From CAWUIO01 sp963922455 (GTDB taxonomy: Bacteria > Bacteroidota > Bacteroidia > Cytophagales > Microscillaceae), in NCBI GenBank assembly GCA_963922455.1, contig CAWUIO010000071.1, positions 1 through 34,469 on the forward strand: a DNA stretch of 34,469 nucleotides, written 5' to 3'. Each line of letters opens with the position of its first letter. Positions within the stretch are counted from its first letter, which is position 1. Both the position numbers and the translations under genes were made by a program. The notes under the pieces are model-generated. The model had not been told where the DNA came from. It saw only the letters and a list, made by a program, of their open reading frames with translations, and did no database searches. Of the stretch, positions 7,052-14,397 are shown one piece after another.

Positions 7052-10033
7052 ATGAAAAAAGAATCATACAAACGGATACTCGTTCAGATATGGCAAGTAT
7101 TTTTTAGCTGGGCTATTCCCGCTCAAGATTTGTTGGCTTACCTGCAAAAGCAATATAAGGGGGGAGCCCCTTTTTTTCGGTACGGAATTATGCTACTGCT
7201 AGGGTGGCTAGGTACATATAATACACTACAAGCTCAAGGAAGCTTTCCGGGGGCGGCATTTCCTTTACAAGATATTAACTTCCTAGGGGCGGTAAAAAGT
7301 CCTAATAATCTGGACGAACCCGGTATCTCCGCTATATTTCTTCATTTTGATGAGGATGATACCTTAGATTTATTTCTGGCCCGCTACAATTTGCTGGAAT
7401 ATTACCAACAAGATGAGGAGGGTATTTATCAACTCGCCCCCAACCCCTTAGGCGCCAGCCCCGACTTGCTTCTATTTGGCCGGGAATACTTTGTGCCTTG
7501 CCCCGCTGATATCGATGGCGACGGTGACCTAGACTTGGTCGTAGGTTATTTAGAAGTGGATTTTCTTTCTTCTCCCGTGGCTTTAAAGCTTATGTATTTA
7601 CAAAATGATAATGGACAATTAAGCATTAATGATGTAAATAATCCATTTGCCGGTTTTTCTGTAAGTACACCTCCCACGAGAACAACCGTAAGCCCGGCTA
7701 TTTTTGATGAAAACGGCGATGGCATTCCAGAAGGGGCTATCTTAAGCTTTGAAGATAGTCAAGGCCCTCAAGTACAGTTTTATATCTTTGATACCAATAC
7801 CCGCCAATTTATTCAGGTAGCTGATACCTTAAATCCCTTGGATGGAGAAGATTTTAAAGGCATGGCCCATCCTACTTTTGTTGATCTTGATAATGATAAT
7901 GACCAAGATTTGGTAGTAGGAGTGGTTCGTGACGATATTTTGCCCAGTGATAGTACCTTCCGTTACTATGAGAATCAAGGCGGTACCTATGTTTGGCAGA
8001 GAGGAGAGAATAGTCCATTGGCCCGCTTGCTTCGGGATTTTACGGCGGGTACTCAATTTAAATTATTGGGCCGTAGTCCACGCTTTACTTTTGGAGATTA
8101 TTCGGGTGATGGTAAACTTGATTTACTTTACGGTGATTTCTTTGCCCTTACTGGTTTATTTCAAGGACAAGTGTATTATTACGTAAATAATGGCGAAAGC
8201 AATGAACCAGGTTTTGGACGGATTGTTGGGGGAGCTGAGTTTCAACCCAGCGCAAATCCAGATTTTGAAGATTTAAATAATGATACCTTCCCAGATCTTT
8301 TCATTGTGGACTCTCAAAGAAACTCATTTAGCTTTTTAAATGATGGTCAAGGAGGGTTCAGTACGACTGCCACACAAACCTTTGCCGATACCTTGGCCAA
8401 CAATTTAAGTTCTGAATTTGAAGGACCTAATACGCTTTTTATTGATTTGGATAATGACGGCGATAGCGATTTAGTATTATACGGTATTGACTCAGGAGAT
8501 CCGAATGGGGGAGTTTTTAAATATTTTCTTAATGATGGAAACGGGAATTATACCGAAGTAAATGACAGCCGCTTTGATGATGTGGGGTTAATCCCTTTTG
8601 GTTCGGGAGATGCTGGTAACTCTTACTTGAGTTTTGTTGATTTGGAAAACGATGGTATCCTGGAGTGTTTCTTCAATCTAAACGCCGATAGTTTAAATTT
8701 ATACCGTTTTGACAGCCAGCAAAATAAATATATACTAGATGAAACGAATAACCCTCTTGATAAAGCAACCTTGAATTTGCCTGATGACAGCCCCAACGGA
8801 ATCAGTTTTTTAGATCCTGTATTTGTTGATTATGATTTAGATGGTGACTCAGATCTCTTTTTAAAATATGTTCCCGTAGGTTTAAATTCACTGACCAACC
8901 AAAAAATCAATTATTATCAATTTGAAGGAGGGGCATTCAGTCTTAGAAATGACCTAAACCCCTTCAATAATTTTAACTATGCCGACCAAAACGGGGGAAA
9001 CACTCGTATGAACCTGCTTGATTCCGATCAAGATGGTGATTTAGATTTATATATAAACCTTAATATTAATTTCGTAGAGGAATTTAAAAATGAATCTAAC
9101 CCTGATGTAGCTCTCCTAGTCAACCAAGGCCAACCCTTATCTAATGAAGATACCTTGTTCTTTGGCCGGGGAAATACCTTAGATACAACCATTCAAATTC
9201 GTAACAATGGGTTCAGTAATTTGACCCTAAGCAATATCCAAGTAAGCGGAAACGGCTTTTCTTTGGTATCGGCCCCTCAAACGATTGGGCCCAAAGAAAC
9301 CGGAGATTTGGTAATTAATTATACAGCCCTAAGCGATGAAACTTTGGGGGCCTTAACTTTTCAAACCAATGACCCCAGCCAAAGCGCTATTAATATCCTA
9401 TTCAGCAACAAAGAAGCGGCATTCCTGACAGTCAGGACGGGTTCGGCTACCCTGGTAACTTCAGATTCGCTTGACTTTGGCAGTTTGGCTTTACAAGTTA
9501 GTAAAGACACCCTGGTGCGAGTTTTTAATACGGGTACAATTACATTAGATCTCACTACCTTCAATGTAAGTGGGGGAGGGTTTAGTTTGGTAGATACTCC
9601 GGGCGCCACAAGTCTAGCCCCCGGTGATTCACTAAGCCTGTCCCTTCGGTTTACCACGGATAGCCCTCAGGATTATGCGGGTACTTTTACCATAACAAAT
9701 AACTCAAGCAATGCTCCCAACTATACCGTAAACCTTTTGGGAGCCCGTACCCCGGTTACCTCGCTTGTAGAAAATAAAGATTTAGCATTTCGCTTAGGGC
9801 CCGTACCGAGTGACCGTTTCTTAAACGTGTATATGGAAAACTTCCTCGGGAAGGAAGCATGGATCGAATTATACGATGCTCGTGGCAAGCGAGTCGCCCA
9901 AGAAATACTTGAAATAGGCAGTGAAAGCTCCCAAGTACATACCTTAGATATAGGTCAACTGGCCCCAGGGCTTTATATTATGCGTTTAACAAACGGTGAC
10001 CGACAGGCCATACGTCAAATACTTGTTAAGTAG
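7052..10033 (+). CDS. Secreted FG-GAP/VCBS repeat protein with T9SS sorting domain (paralogue B)
   Basis: A 993-residue paralogue of the gene at 3762-6881 with the same architecture. The order is: extended N-terminus of about 42 residues; hydrophobic signal core ending LQAQ near residue 62; Asp-rich FG-GAP repeats from about 150 to 670 (DIDGDGDLDLVVGY, DLDNDGDSDLVLYG, DYDLDGDSDLFL, DSDQDGDLDLYINL); two ASH-like beta-sandwich domains at about 690-900; and a T9SS type A sorting domain in the last ~80 residues. Long blocks are shared with paralogue A, for example the DSTFRYYENQ region and the LNPVFVDYDLDG-type region, while loops differ by indels. This indicates tandem duplication followed by divergence. 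The gene has its own promoter box and an 11-bp-stem terminator. It is probably surface-exposed; the ligand is unknown. Confidence 0.9.
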   Translation: MKKESYKRILVQIWQVFFSWAIPAQDLLAYLQKQYKGGAPFFRYGIMLLLGWLGTYNTLQAQGSFPGAAFPLQDINFLGAVKSPNNLDEPGISAIFLHFDEDDTLDLFLARYNLLEYYQQDEEGIYQLAPNPLGASPDLLLFGREYFVPCPADIDGDGDLDLVVGYLEVDFLSSPVALKLMYLQNDNGQLSINDVNNPFAGFSVSTPPTRTTVSPAIFDENGDGIPEGAILSFEDSQGPQVQFYIFDTNTRQFIQVADTLNPLDGEDFKGMAHPTFVDLDNDNDQDLVVGVVRDDILPSDSTFRYYENQGGTYVWQRGENSPLARLLRDFTAGTQFKLLGRSPRFTFGDYSGDGKLDLLYGDFFALTGLFQGQVYYYVNNGESNEPGFGRIVGGAEFQPSANPDFEDLNNDTFPDLFIVDSQRNSFSFLNDGQGGFSTTATQTFADTLANNLSSEFEGPNTLFIDLDNDGDSDLVLYGIDSGDPNGGVFKYFLNDGNGNYTEVNDSRFDDVGLIPFGSGDAGNSYLSFVDLENDGILECFFNLNADSLNLYRFDSQQNKYILDETNNPLDKATLNLPDDSPNGISFLDPVFVDYDLDGDSDLFLKYVPVGLNSLTNQKINYYQFEGGAFSLRNDLNPFNNFNYADQNGGNTRMNLLDSDQDGDLDLYINLNINFVEEFKNESNPDVALLVNQGQPLSNEDTLFFGRGNTLDTTIQIRNNGFSNLTLSNIQVSGNGFSLVSAPQTIGPKETGDLVINYTALSDETLGALTFQTNDPSQSAINILFSNKEAAFLTVRTGSATLVTSDSLDFGSLALQVSKDTLVRVFNTGTITLDLTTFNVSGGGFSLVDTPGATSLAPGDSLSLSLRFTTDSPQDYAGTFTITNNSSNAPNYTVNLLGARTPVTSLVENKDLAFRLGPVPSDRFLNVYMENFLGKEAWIELYDARGKRVAQEILEIGSESSQVHTLDIGQLAPGLYIMRLTNGDRQAIRQILVK

Positions 10034-10062
10034 GAATTTATACGAAACGGCTTTTTTATTCC

Positions 10063-10093
10063 ATCCTCCCAGAGCCTTCTGGGAGGATTTTTT
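10063..10093 (+). terminator. Rho-independent terminator
   Basis: An 11-bp perfect stem (ATCCTCCCAGA with TCTGGGAGGAT) with a four-base loop is followed by TTTTTT, 29 bp after the stop of paralogue B. Confidence 0.95.
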
Positions 10094-10202
10094 GTATTTT
10101 ACCCCCATTTTTAAAGGCGAAGCCAAGACTAGCAAAAAAAAATATTAAATTATGTGGGGTTTTAGAAGGAAACCTCCTAATCAAGGAATAAAATTGAGAT
10201 CA

Positions 10203-10329
10203 GGGGCTTCCCCGCGCGATGAAAGGATGTAGCCCCCAGTTCGTATCGGCCCGCGCGGGTCGGGCTGTCACTACTCGCCGGCCCACCCTAGGCCAGCGGC
10301 GGGCTCAAACAGGCCGTTCCATCCCTAAC
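10203..10329 (+). repeat. GC-rich interspersed element, copy 3 (forward)
   Basis: It begins GGGGCTTCCCCGCGCG, closes its first stem with CGCGCGGG, continues GTCGGGCTGTCACTACTCGC, has a second stem CTCGCCG/CGGCGGG, and ends GGCCGTTCCATCCCTAAC. It is the left member of the pair around the two genes at 10537-11850; its inner edge merges into the perfect 136-bp inverted repeat. Confidence 0.9.
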
Positions 10330-10448
10330 GGGGTATGTGCAGGCACACAAGTCTTTGCAATGACATTTCAAACTGGTAATTTATCTTGAATTCGCATTTT
10401 TTTAAAGTGTTGAAAATCAGAAAATTACAAGTAATGTCATAGGTAGCC
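10313..10448. repeat. Perfect 136-bp inverted repeat, left arm
   Basis: Every base of 10313-10448 is the reverse complement of 11937-12072. It runs from GCCGTTCC inside the GC-rich element to CATAGGTAGCC and is mostly AT-rich non-coding sequence. The interval between the arms is 1488 bp and contains two same-strand genes. Confidence 0.93.
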
Positions 10449-10536
10449 TTGAAAGAAATAGTTTGTCAATTAAGATTCAGAACAGACCTAAGCTAAACGT
10501 ATTTTTTAGCCCAATTGCCCAAGCCTAGTAAATTGT

Positions 10537-11259
10537 ATGAAAAATTATTTAGAAACCTTATCCCATCTTCCGGCTTTACCCATTCAGCAAGTACTGGATA
10601 TTGTTTTACAAATTAGCCGGGATTACCGTCTGGACCCGGGCATTGAGCTGCCCGAAATCAGTGTTTACCTCTCGGATGGCCAGTGTCACCGGGGCTACCT
10701 TCTTCCTGGGGGAGAGGAAGCAGGCTCCCCAAATTTGGCCTTGCTCAGCAAGCAGCCTGGTGAAAACATGGATATTTGTTATTTTTCCAAAGCTTTGATC
10801 ACGAGCCTAGTAGTCCACGAGATACCGCGCTTTGCTCATTATTTCCCTCTGGGAGCCATAGCCATTCCCCCCCAATACACTGCGCCTAGCTTGGCCGAAT
10901 TAAGCCACACGATTACTAAAATGACCAAACAATACCGAGAAGCCCAGGGAATAGATATTACCCTAAAGGCCGACCTAGAATACTATGGAGATACGGAAGA
11001 CACCCCTCGGTATTTCCTGGGACAGGCCTTAAACGCTTTACATAGGGCCCTCTTGCGCTATTGGCAAGATGACAAGGCGGCCAAGATATTTAGAGAAAAA
11101 ATCAAAAAAGTTAGGCTGTTGACTGCCACCGATAAAGCAGTGCATAGGGAAGAGGAGGAATTGCAGATTGCCCAGAATCTATTTACTACACCCGTCCTAT
11201 ATTTTACTTCCGATGAACTTATAAGCCATTTCCAGGAATTGTTCCTACTACCAGAATAA
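10537..11259 (+). CDS. Hypothetical protein (240 aa) inside the inverted-repeat unit
   Basis: I do not recognise this family. It is a 240-residue protein without signal peptide or membrane segment, so probably cytoplasmic. It has a hydrophobic, proline-containing N-terminal half, a middle section rich in Ile, Pro and Tyr near residues 95-115, and a helical, charged C-terminal third (AAKIFREKIKKVR and EEEELQIAQN). No nucleotide-binding or metal-binding motif is apparent. Codon usage and G+C look like the neighbouring chromosomal genes. It is followed after 36 bp by a second unknown gene in the same direction, so the two are likely co-transcribed. Both lie between perfect 136-bp inverted arms. 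Homologue distribution would show whether it is cargo or a resident gene. Confidence 0.75.
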   Translation: MKNYLETLSHLPALPIQQVLDIVLQISRDYRLDPGIELPEISVYLSDGQCHRGYLLPGGEEAGSPNLALLSKQPGENMDICYFSKALITSLVVHEIPRFAHYFPLGAIAIPPQYTAPSLAELSHTITKMTKQYREAQGIDITLKADLEYYGDTEDTPRYFLGQALNALHRALLRYWQDDKAAKIFREKIKKVRLLTATDKAVHREEEELQIAQNLFTTPVLYFTSDELISHFQELFLLPE

Positions 11260-11295
11260 GGCACAGCGTTTACATGAATATTAATTACTATTTCA

Positions 11296-11850
11296 ATGCA
11301 TAACGTAATACAGGCAGGAAGGCTTACGATGGGCCTGTTGTTGATCTTATCATGCACTGCCCCAGCCCAAACCATGGGCGAATTTAAGTCCTCCCACCAA
11401 GCGATCAAAGATAGGCTTAACCCTCGCTTAGACAGTGTGCTGAAGGAGTTTAAAAGCCGGTTTTTAAATTACTCCTGGGAAGGTGTAAAACCTTTGTTTG
11501 ATACGGCCCATGTCCAAGCCCAAACCCATATATACTTTAATGACAGATTTAGGTACCAAGACCTAGGGGAGGTGGGGCAAAGAGATAGCGCCCGGGTGAA
11601 TCAGCTATATCTTCGGGAGACACTATCTTACACCCAAAGGGAAAAACAGGCACTTCTGAGGCCTCCCGCCTTAAACTTTGCCGAATTAAAAGATTTAAAA
11701 GACATCCGGCACATCTTTTTTTGGAACCGGAAAGAAGCCCAAGCGGGTACCTATATCTACTTTGCGATGCGGGGCCCCTTCAAACAAATTTATGTAGGGC
11801 GGTTTTATATCAACCTCAATACCATGAAAATTTTAGGAGCTTGGATTTAA
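11296..11850 (+). CDS. Exported hypothetical protein, possible lipoprotein (184 aa)
   Basis: The 184-residue product starts with a short positively charged end and a hydrophobic stretch (MGLLLILS) ending at Cys20, followed by TAPAQ. This is compatible with a lipoprotein signal (ILSC is a weak lipobox because of Leu at -2) or with ordinary signal peptidase cleavage after APAQ. The rest is a soluble periplasmic or surface-facing domain with many aromatic residues. Its end (YIYFAMRGPFKQIYVGRFYI) looks like a beta-rich fold, but no family was recognised. An internal Met at residue 12 is an alternative start that keeps the signal but loses the Arg. The gene lies 36 bp after the 240-residue unknown gene, and 86 bp separate its stop from the right arm of the 136-bp inverted repeat. 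Confidence 0.75.
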   Translation: MHNVIQAGRLTMGLLLILSCTAPAQTMGEFKSSHQAIKDRLNPRLDSVLKEFKSRFLNYSWEGVKPLFDTAHVQAQTHIYFNDRFRYQDLGEVGQRDSARVNQLYLRETLSYTQREKQALLRPPALNFAELKDLKDIRHIFFWNRKEAQAGTYIYFAMRGPFKQIYVGRFYINLNTMKILGAWI

Positions 11851-11936
11851 GCTCTTCAATTACACGTTACGGGACCCATCGTTTAAGAAGCACTCTGGAA
11901 ATTATAGGGTAATTTCTGTATACAAACCCTTAATCT

Positions 11937-12072
11937 GGCTACCTATGACATTACTTGTAATTTTCTGATTTTCAACACTTTAAAAAAATGCGAATTCAAG
12001 ATAAATTACCAGTTTGAAATGTCATTGCAAAGACTTGTGTGCCTGCACATACCCCGTTAGGGATGGAACGGC
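11937..12072. repeat. Perfect 136-bp inverted repeat, right arm
   Basis: Exact reverse complement of 10313-10448. It starts GGCTACCTATGACATTAC and ends in the GC-rich element copy at TTAGGGATGGAACGGC. A short similar start, TGGCTACCTATGACAT, also occurs near 259-274 inside the first repeat pair. Confidence 0.93.
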
Positions 12073-12185
12073 ATGTTTGAGCTCGTCGGGGCCTAGCGGG
12101 TAAAGGCAGCGAGTAGTGAGAGCCCGACCGGCGCGGGCAGGTTTCTTTCTTATTATACGAAAATGGGATAGCGCCGGGAAGCCCC
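12056..12185 (-). repeat. GC-rich interspersed element, copy 4 (reverse)
   Basis: On the minus strand it reads GGGGCTTCCCGGCGC, a long loop, then GCGCCGGTCGGGCTCTCACT, and ends CCATCCCTAAC. The first stem is CCGGCGC/GCGCCGG, whereas other copies have CCCGCGC/GCGCGGG; both halves have changed together. It faces copy 3 across the two unknown genes. From 12186 to the terminator at 12544 there is no well-supported gene. Confidence 0.9.
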
Positions 12186-12340
12186 TCAAACTTGTCTTTC
12201 TATATCAAAAATGAATCGGTTCAAAATATCCGTTTATGATGTCAAGTTTTATAGCAAGTTTCCTTGAATAAACAAGCCAGGAATGGGAATGGCCCTTTTT
12301 TCTGCTAGTCCTTACCATTTTTTTCTTAAAACTGAATATC

Positions 12341-12505
12341 TTGGACAAGTTGAAGCGAAGATTACGTAAAGTAGTGGCCAGATTCGTGCGTTTGGAAGCT
12401 GTTCTGGCTTACAATTGGATGAGAAGGCAACTATCTAGAGCTGTAATAATTTGTCAAGCCAAGCTTAACTCCAGAATTTTACCTAGAGGAATAAAAACAA
12501 AGTAG
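12341..12505 (+). CDS. Possible small basic protein or gene remnant (54 codons)
   Basis: A frame starting at TTG and ending TAG encodes a very basic, helix-prone peptide (LDKLKRRLRKVVARFVRL at the start, ending RGIKTK). It has no ATG start and no recognised homologue. Base composition across it is more coding-like than the surrounding spacer, so it could be a decayed gene piece. I would not treat it as a gene without conservation evidence. Confidence 0.15.
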   Translation: MDKLKRRLRKVVARFVRLEAVLAYNWMRRQLSRAVIICQAKLNSRILPRGIKTK

Positions 12506-12543
12506 AAATGGCAAATGAAAGGTAAACATTTGCTTTTTTTAAT

Positions 12544-12582
12544 AAAAAAAACTCTTCCCAAATGGTTTTGAAAAGAGTTTTT
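12544..12582 (-). terminator. Terminator of tRNA-Lys
   Basis: A 10-bp inverted repeat (AAAAACTCTT at 12547-12556 with AAGAGTTTTT at 12573-12582) has a 16-base loop. On the minus strand the stem runs into a T-rich tail. It lies just downstream of the tRNA 3' end. Confidence 0.7.
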
Positions 12583-12594
12583 GAGCTTAAAATG

Positions 12595-12667
12595 TGAGAC
12601 CTCAGGGGTTCGAACCCTGGACCCTCTCCTTAAAAGGGAGATGCTCTACCAGCTGAGCTAAGATCTC
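12595..12667 (-). tRNA. tRNA-Lys, anticodon TTT
   Basis: The 73-nt cloverleaf was drawn by hand. Acceptor GAGATCT pairs with AGGTCTC (one G-T pair); the D arm is GCTC/GAGC with loop AGCTGGTA; the anticodon stem TCTCC/GGAGA has loop CTTTTAA, which places TTT in the anticodon; the variable region is GGGTC; the T stem CAGGG/CCCTG has loop TTCGAAC. The discriminator is A and no CCA is encoded. The gene has its own promoter box and terminator on the same strand. Confidence 0.97.
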
Positions 12668-12685
12668 ATCCCGTGATTGGGATTG

Positions 12686-12693
12686 CAAATATA
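12686..12693 (-). promoter_or_regulatory. tRNA promoter -7 box (TATATTTG on minus strand)
   Basis: The minus strand reads CACTATATTTGC, an exact TAnnTTTG match 19 bp upstream of the tRNA 5' end. Confidence 0.7.
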
Positions 12694-12709
12694 GTGACCT
12701 GCTTTTTTT

Positions 12710-13453
12710 ATGCAAAGGATTATAAAGAAATTTCTGATTTTTTTTATCTATTTTATACTGGCCCTTCCGCTCCTGGCTCGTGAAGAGCCTATATCACTCG
12801 CTAGGGCCGATAGTTTGTTTGAGAAAGGGGCCTATACCGAAGCTTTAGATATCTATGAGCAATCCTGGGAGCAAAGGGGAGAGGCCTCCCCGCAGATGCT
12901 GAAAAAAATGGCCATGATTCGGGAAGGGCTGGGTGACTTCACCCAGGCTTTGTTTTACCTTAACTTATACCAGGTACGGGAACCCAGTTTTTCGGTCATG
13001 CAGCATATGAGGGACTTGGCACACGATCACGAACTTCGAGGGTATGAACCCCACGATGGAGATTATTTCTGGATTTTGTACCAACAAAACTACCAGAGCG
13101 TATTGGTGAGTTTCTTATTGCTTTCCGGGATAGCAACGGTCTGGGTCTTATATTTTCAGTACAAGCAATTTTACCTGCCAGTGCGTTTTATATCCTTGCT
13201 TATCATGCTCAACCTTTTGTTTTTTATCGGGCTCACGCAAATTCGGGAGGAGCCACAAGGGATTATTAACCTGGATAACACCCACTTGATGCAAGCTCCC
13301 TCTTCGGGCAGTGGTTTGGTAGAGGTGGTAAACAAAGGGCACCGGGTAAAGGTGGTCGGAGAAAACGATATCTGGTATAAAATCCGGTGGAAGGGCCAAG
13401 ATGCTTTTATCCGACGAGATAATCTATGGTATTGGGATACTTCCGATTCGTAA
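12710..13453 (+). CDS. TPR and SH3b membrane protein, BatE-like
   Basis: The 247-residue protein has a signal peptide (residues 1-23, ending LLAREE), a tetratricopeptide region at about 27-108 (typical spacing around LFEKGAYTEALDIYEQSW), two transmembrane helices at about 128-148 and 158-176, and a C-terminal bacterial SH3-like domain at about 185-242 (VVNKGHRVKVVGENDIWYKI). This order matches BatE-type proteins of the Bacteroides aerotolerance (Bat) operons. However, no batA-D gene is beside it here, so the symbol is not assigned. Its role is probably protein-protein contact in the periplasm. It diverges from tRNA-Lys upstream and converges on the dehydrogenase gene, with only 6 bp between the stops. 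Confidence 0.8.
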   Translation: MQRIIKKFLIFFIYFILALPLLAREEPISLARADSLFEKGAYTEALDIYEQSWEQRGEASPQMLKKMAMIREGLGDFTQALFYLNLYQVREPSFSVMQHMRDLAHDHELRGYEPHDGDYFWILYQQNYQSVLVSFLLLSGIATVWVLYFQYKQFYLPVRFISLLIMLNLLFFIGLTQIREEPQGIINLDNTHLMQAPSSGSGLVEVVNKGHRVKVVGENDIWYKIRWKGQDAFIRRDNLWYWDTSDS

Positions 13454-13459
13454 ATGGAT

Positions 13460-14266
13460 TTATGAAACCGGAGCCTTAGATTCCTTGGCCATTACTTTAT
13501 ATACCTGATGATCCATCCATCCCGGAAAAAATTTGTTCATCCAAACGGCTAGTTTGCCTTGTCGGGTCATCACCAAGTCTCTTTTACGATTTAATACGGC
13601 CCGGTAAATCCTCGCGGCCACTTCCTCCGAACTCATCATCTTCTCTTCCTTTCGGGGAGATTCGCCTTGGCTACTGCCATCTTGGGTAAGGGCCACTTTC
13701 CGGATATTGGATTGGGTAAAACCTGGACAAGCCACCAATACATGTACCTTCTTGGGCAATAGCTCCGTACGCAAGGATTCCAAAAAGCCCTGCATAGCAA
13801 ACTTAGATGATGAATATCCGGTCCGGCCCGGTAAGCCCCGATACCCGGCAATCGAGGATACCCCCACAATAGAACCTTGCGTCTTAATGATATGGGGCAA
13901 GGCTAATTTAGTAGCGTACAAGGTGCCGTAGAAGTTTATATCCATCACTTTTTTGATCACATCGAGCTCTACCTCTTCAAAGAGGGCCCGCATGGAAATT
14001 CCCGCATTATTAATGAGCACGTCGATGGAGCCATAGGCTTGCATGGTAAAATCAATCATTTTTTGATTGTCTTCCAGTTTACTCACGTCTGCGGCCAAGA
14101 TACGGTGCTCTATATTTTCCTTTTGCAAGGATTGCGAAGTTTCTTCAAGGCGGGATAAATTTCGGGCCGTCAGTATCAAGCGGCACCCTTTCTGACCAAA
14201 CTCAAAAGCCAAAGCCCGCCCAATACCTGAAGAGGCTCCGGTGATGATTACAGTTTTTTCTTGCAT
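13460..14266 (-). CDS. Short-chain dehydrogenase/reductase (classical SDR)
   Basis: A 268-residue cytoplasmic NAD(P)H-dependent oxidoreductase with all classical SDR marks: dinucleotide-binding TGASSGIG at residues 9-16, acidic AAD at 58-60, NNAG at 87-90, structural Asn111, and a catalytic Ser138 with Y151SSSK155. The Arg in LTARN near residue 35, after beta-2, suggests NADP(H) preference. The length is normal for the family, and the tail after residue 200 contains the usual substrate-loop insertion. The substrate cannot be deduced; relatives act on steroids, acyl chains and sugars. It is transcribed on its own, opposite to both neighbours. Confidence 0.92.
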   Translation of the reverse strand: MQEKTVIITGASSGIGRALAFEFGQKGCRLILTARNLSRLEETSQSLQKENIEHRILAADVSKLEDNQKMIDFTMQAYGSIDVLINNAGISMRALFEEVELDVIKKVMDINFYGTLYATKLALPHIIKTQGSIVGVSSIAGYRGLPGRTGYSSSKFAMQGFLESLRTELLPKKVHVLVACPGFTQSNIRKVALTQDGSSQGESPRKEEKMMSSEEVAARIYRAVLNRKRDLVMTRQGKLAVWMNKFFPGWMDHQVYKVMAKESKAPVS

Positions 14267-14372
14267 AAGGAAAAAGTTTATGAGTCGTTATAAAGTTTTG
14301 AAGGGGGGCTGTGGCCAATTTCTAGTTTGTGAATATAGGAGGAAATGCGAAGGGATTCAAGAAAAATCGGCT

Positions 14373-14380
14373 TATCTTTG
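14373..14380 (+). promoter_or_regulatory. Bacteroidota-type promoter -7 box (TATCTTTG)
   Basis: TATCTTTG matches TAnnTTTG and ends 17 bp before the ATG at 14398, giving a very short leader. No obvious -33 TTG is present at the standard spacing. Confidence 0.55.
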
Positions 14381-14397
14381 TTTAACACGAGAGCACA

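Noticed and set aside
10203..12185. A classical insertion sequence bounded by the inverted repeats
   Set aside because: Neither enclosed protein has a transposase DDE, HUH or serine/tyrosine recombinase motif, so a self-mobile IS is not supported; only a non-autonomous or conversion-based origin remains possible.
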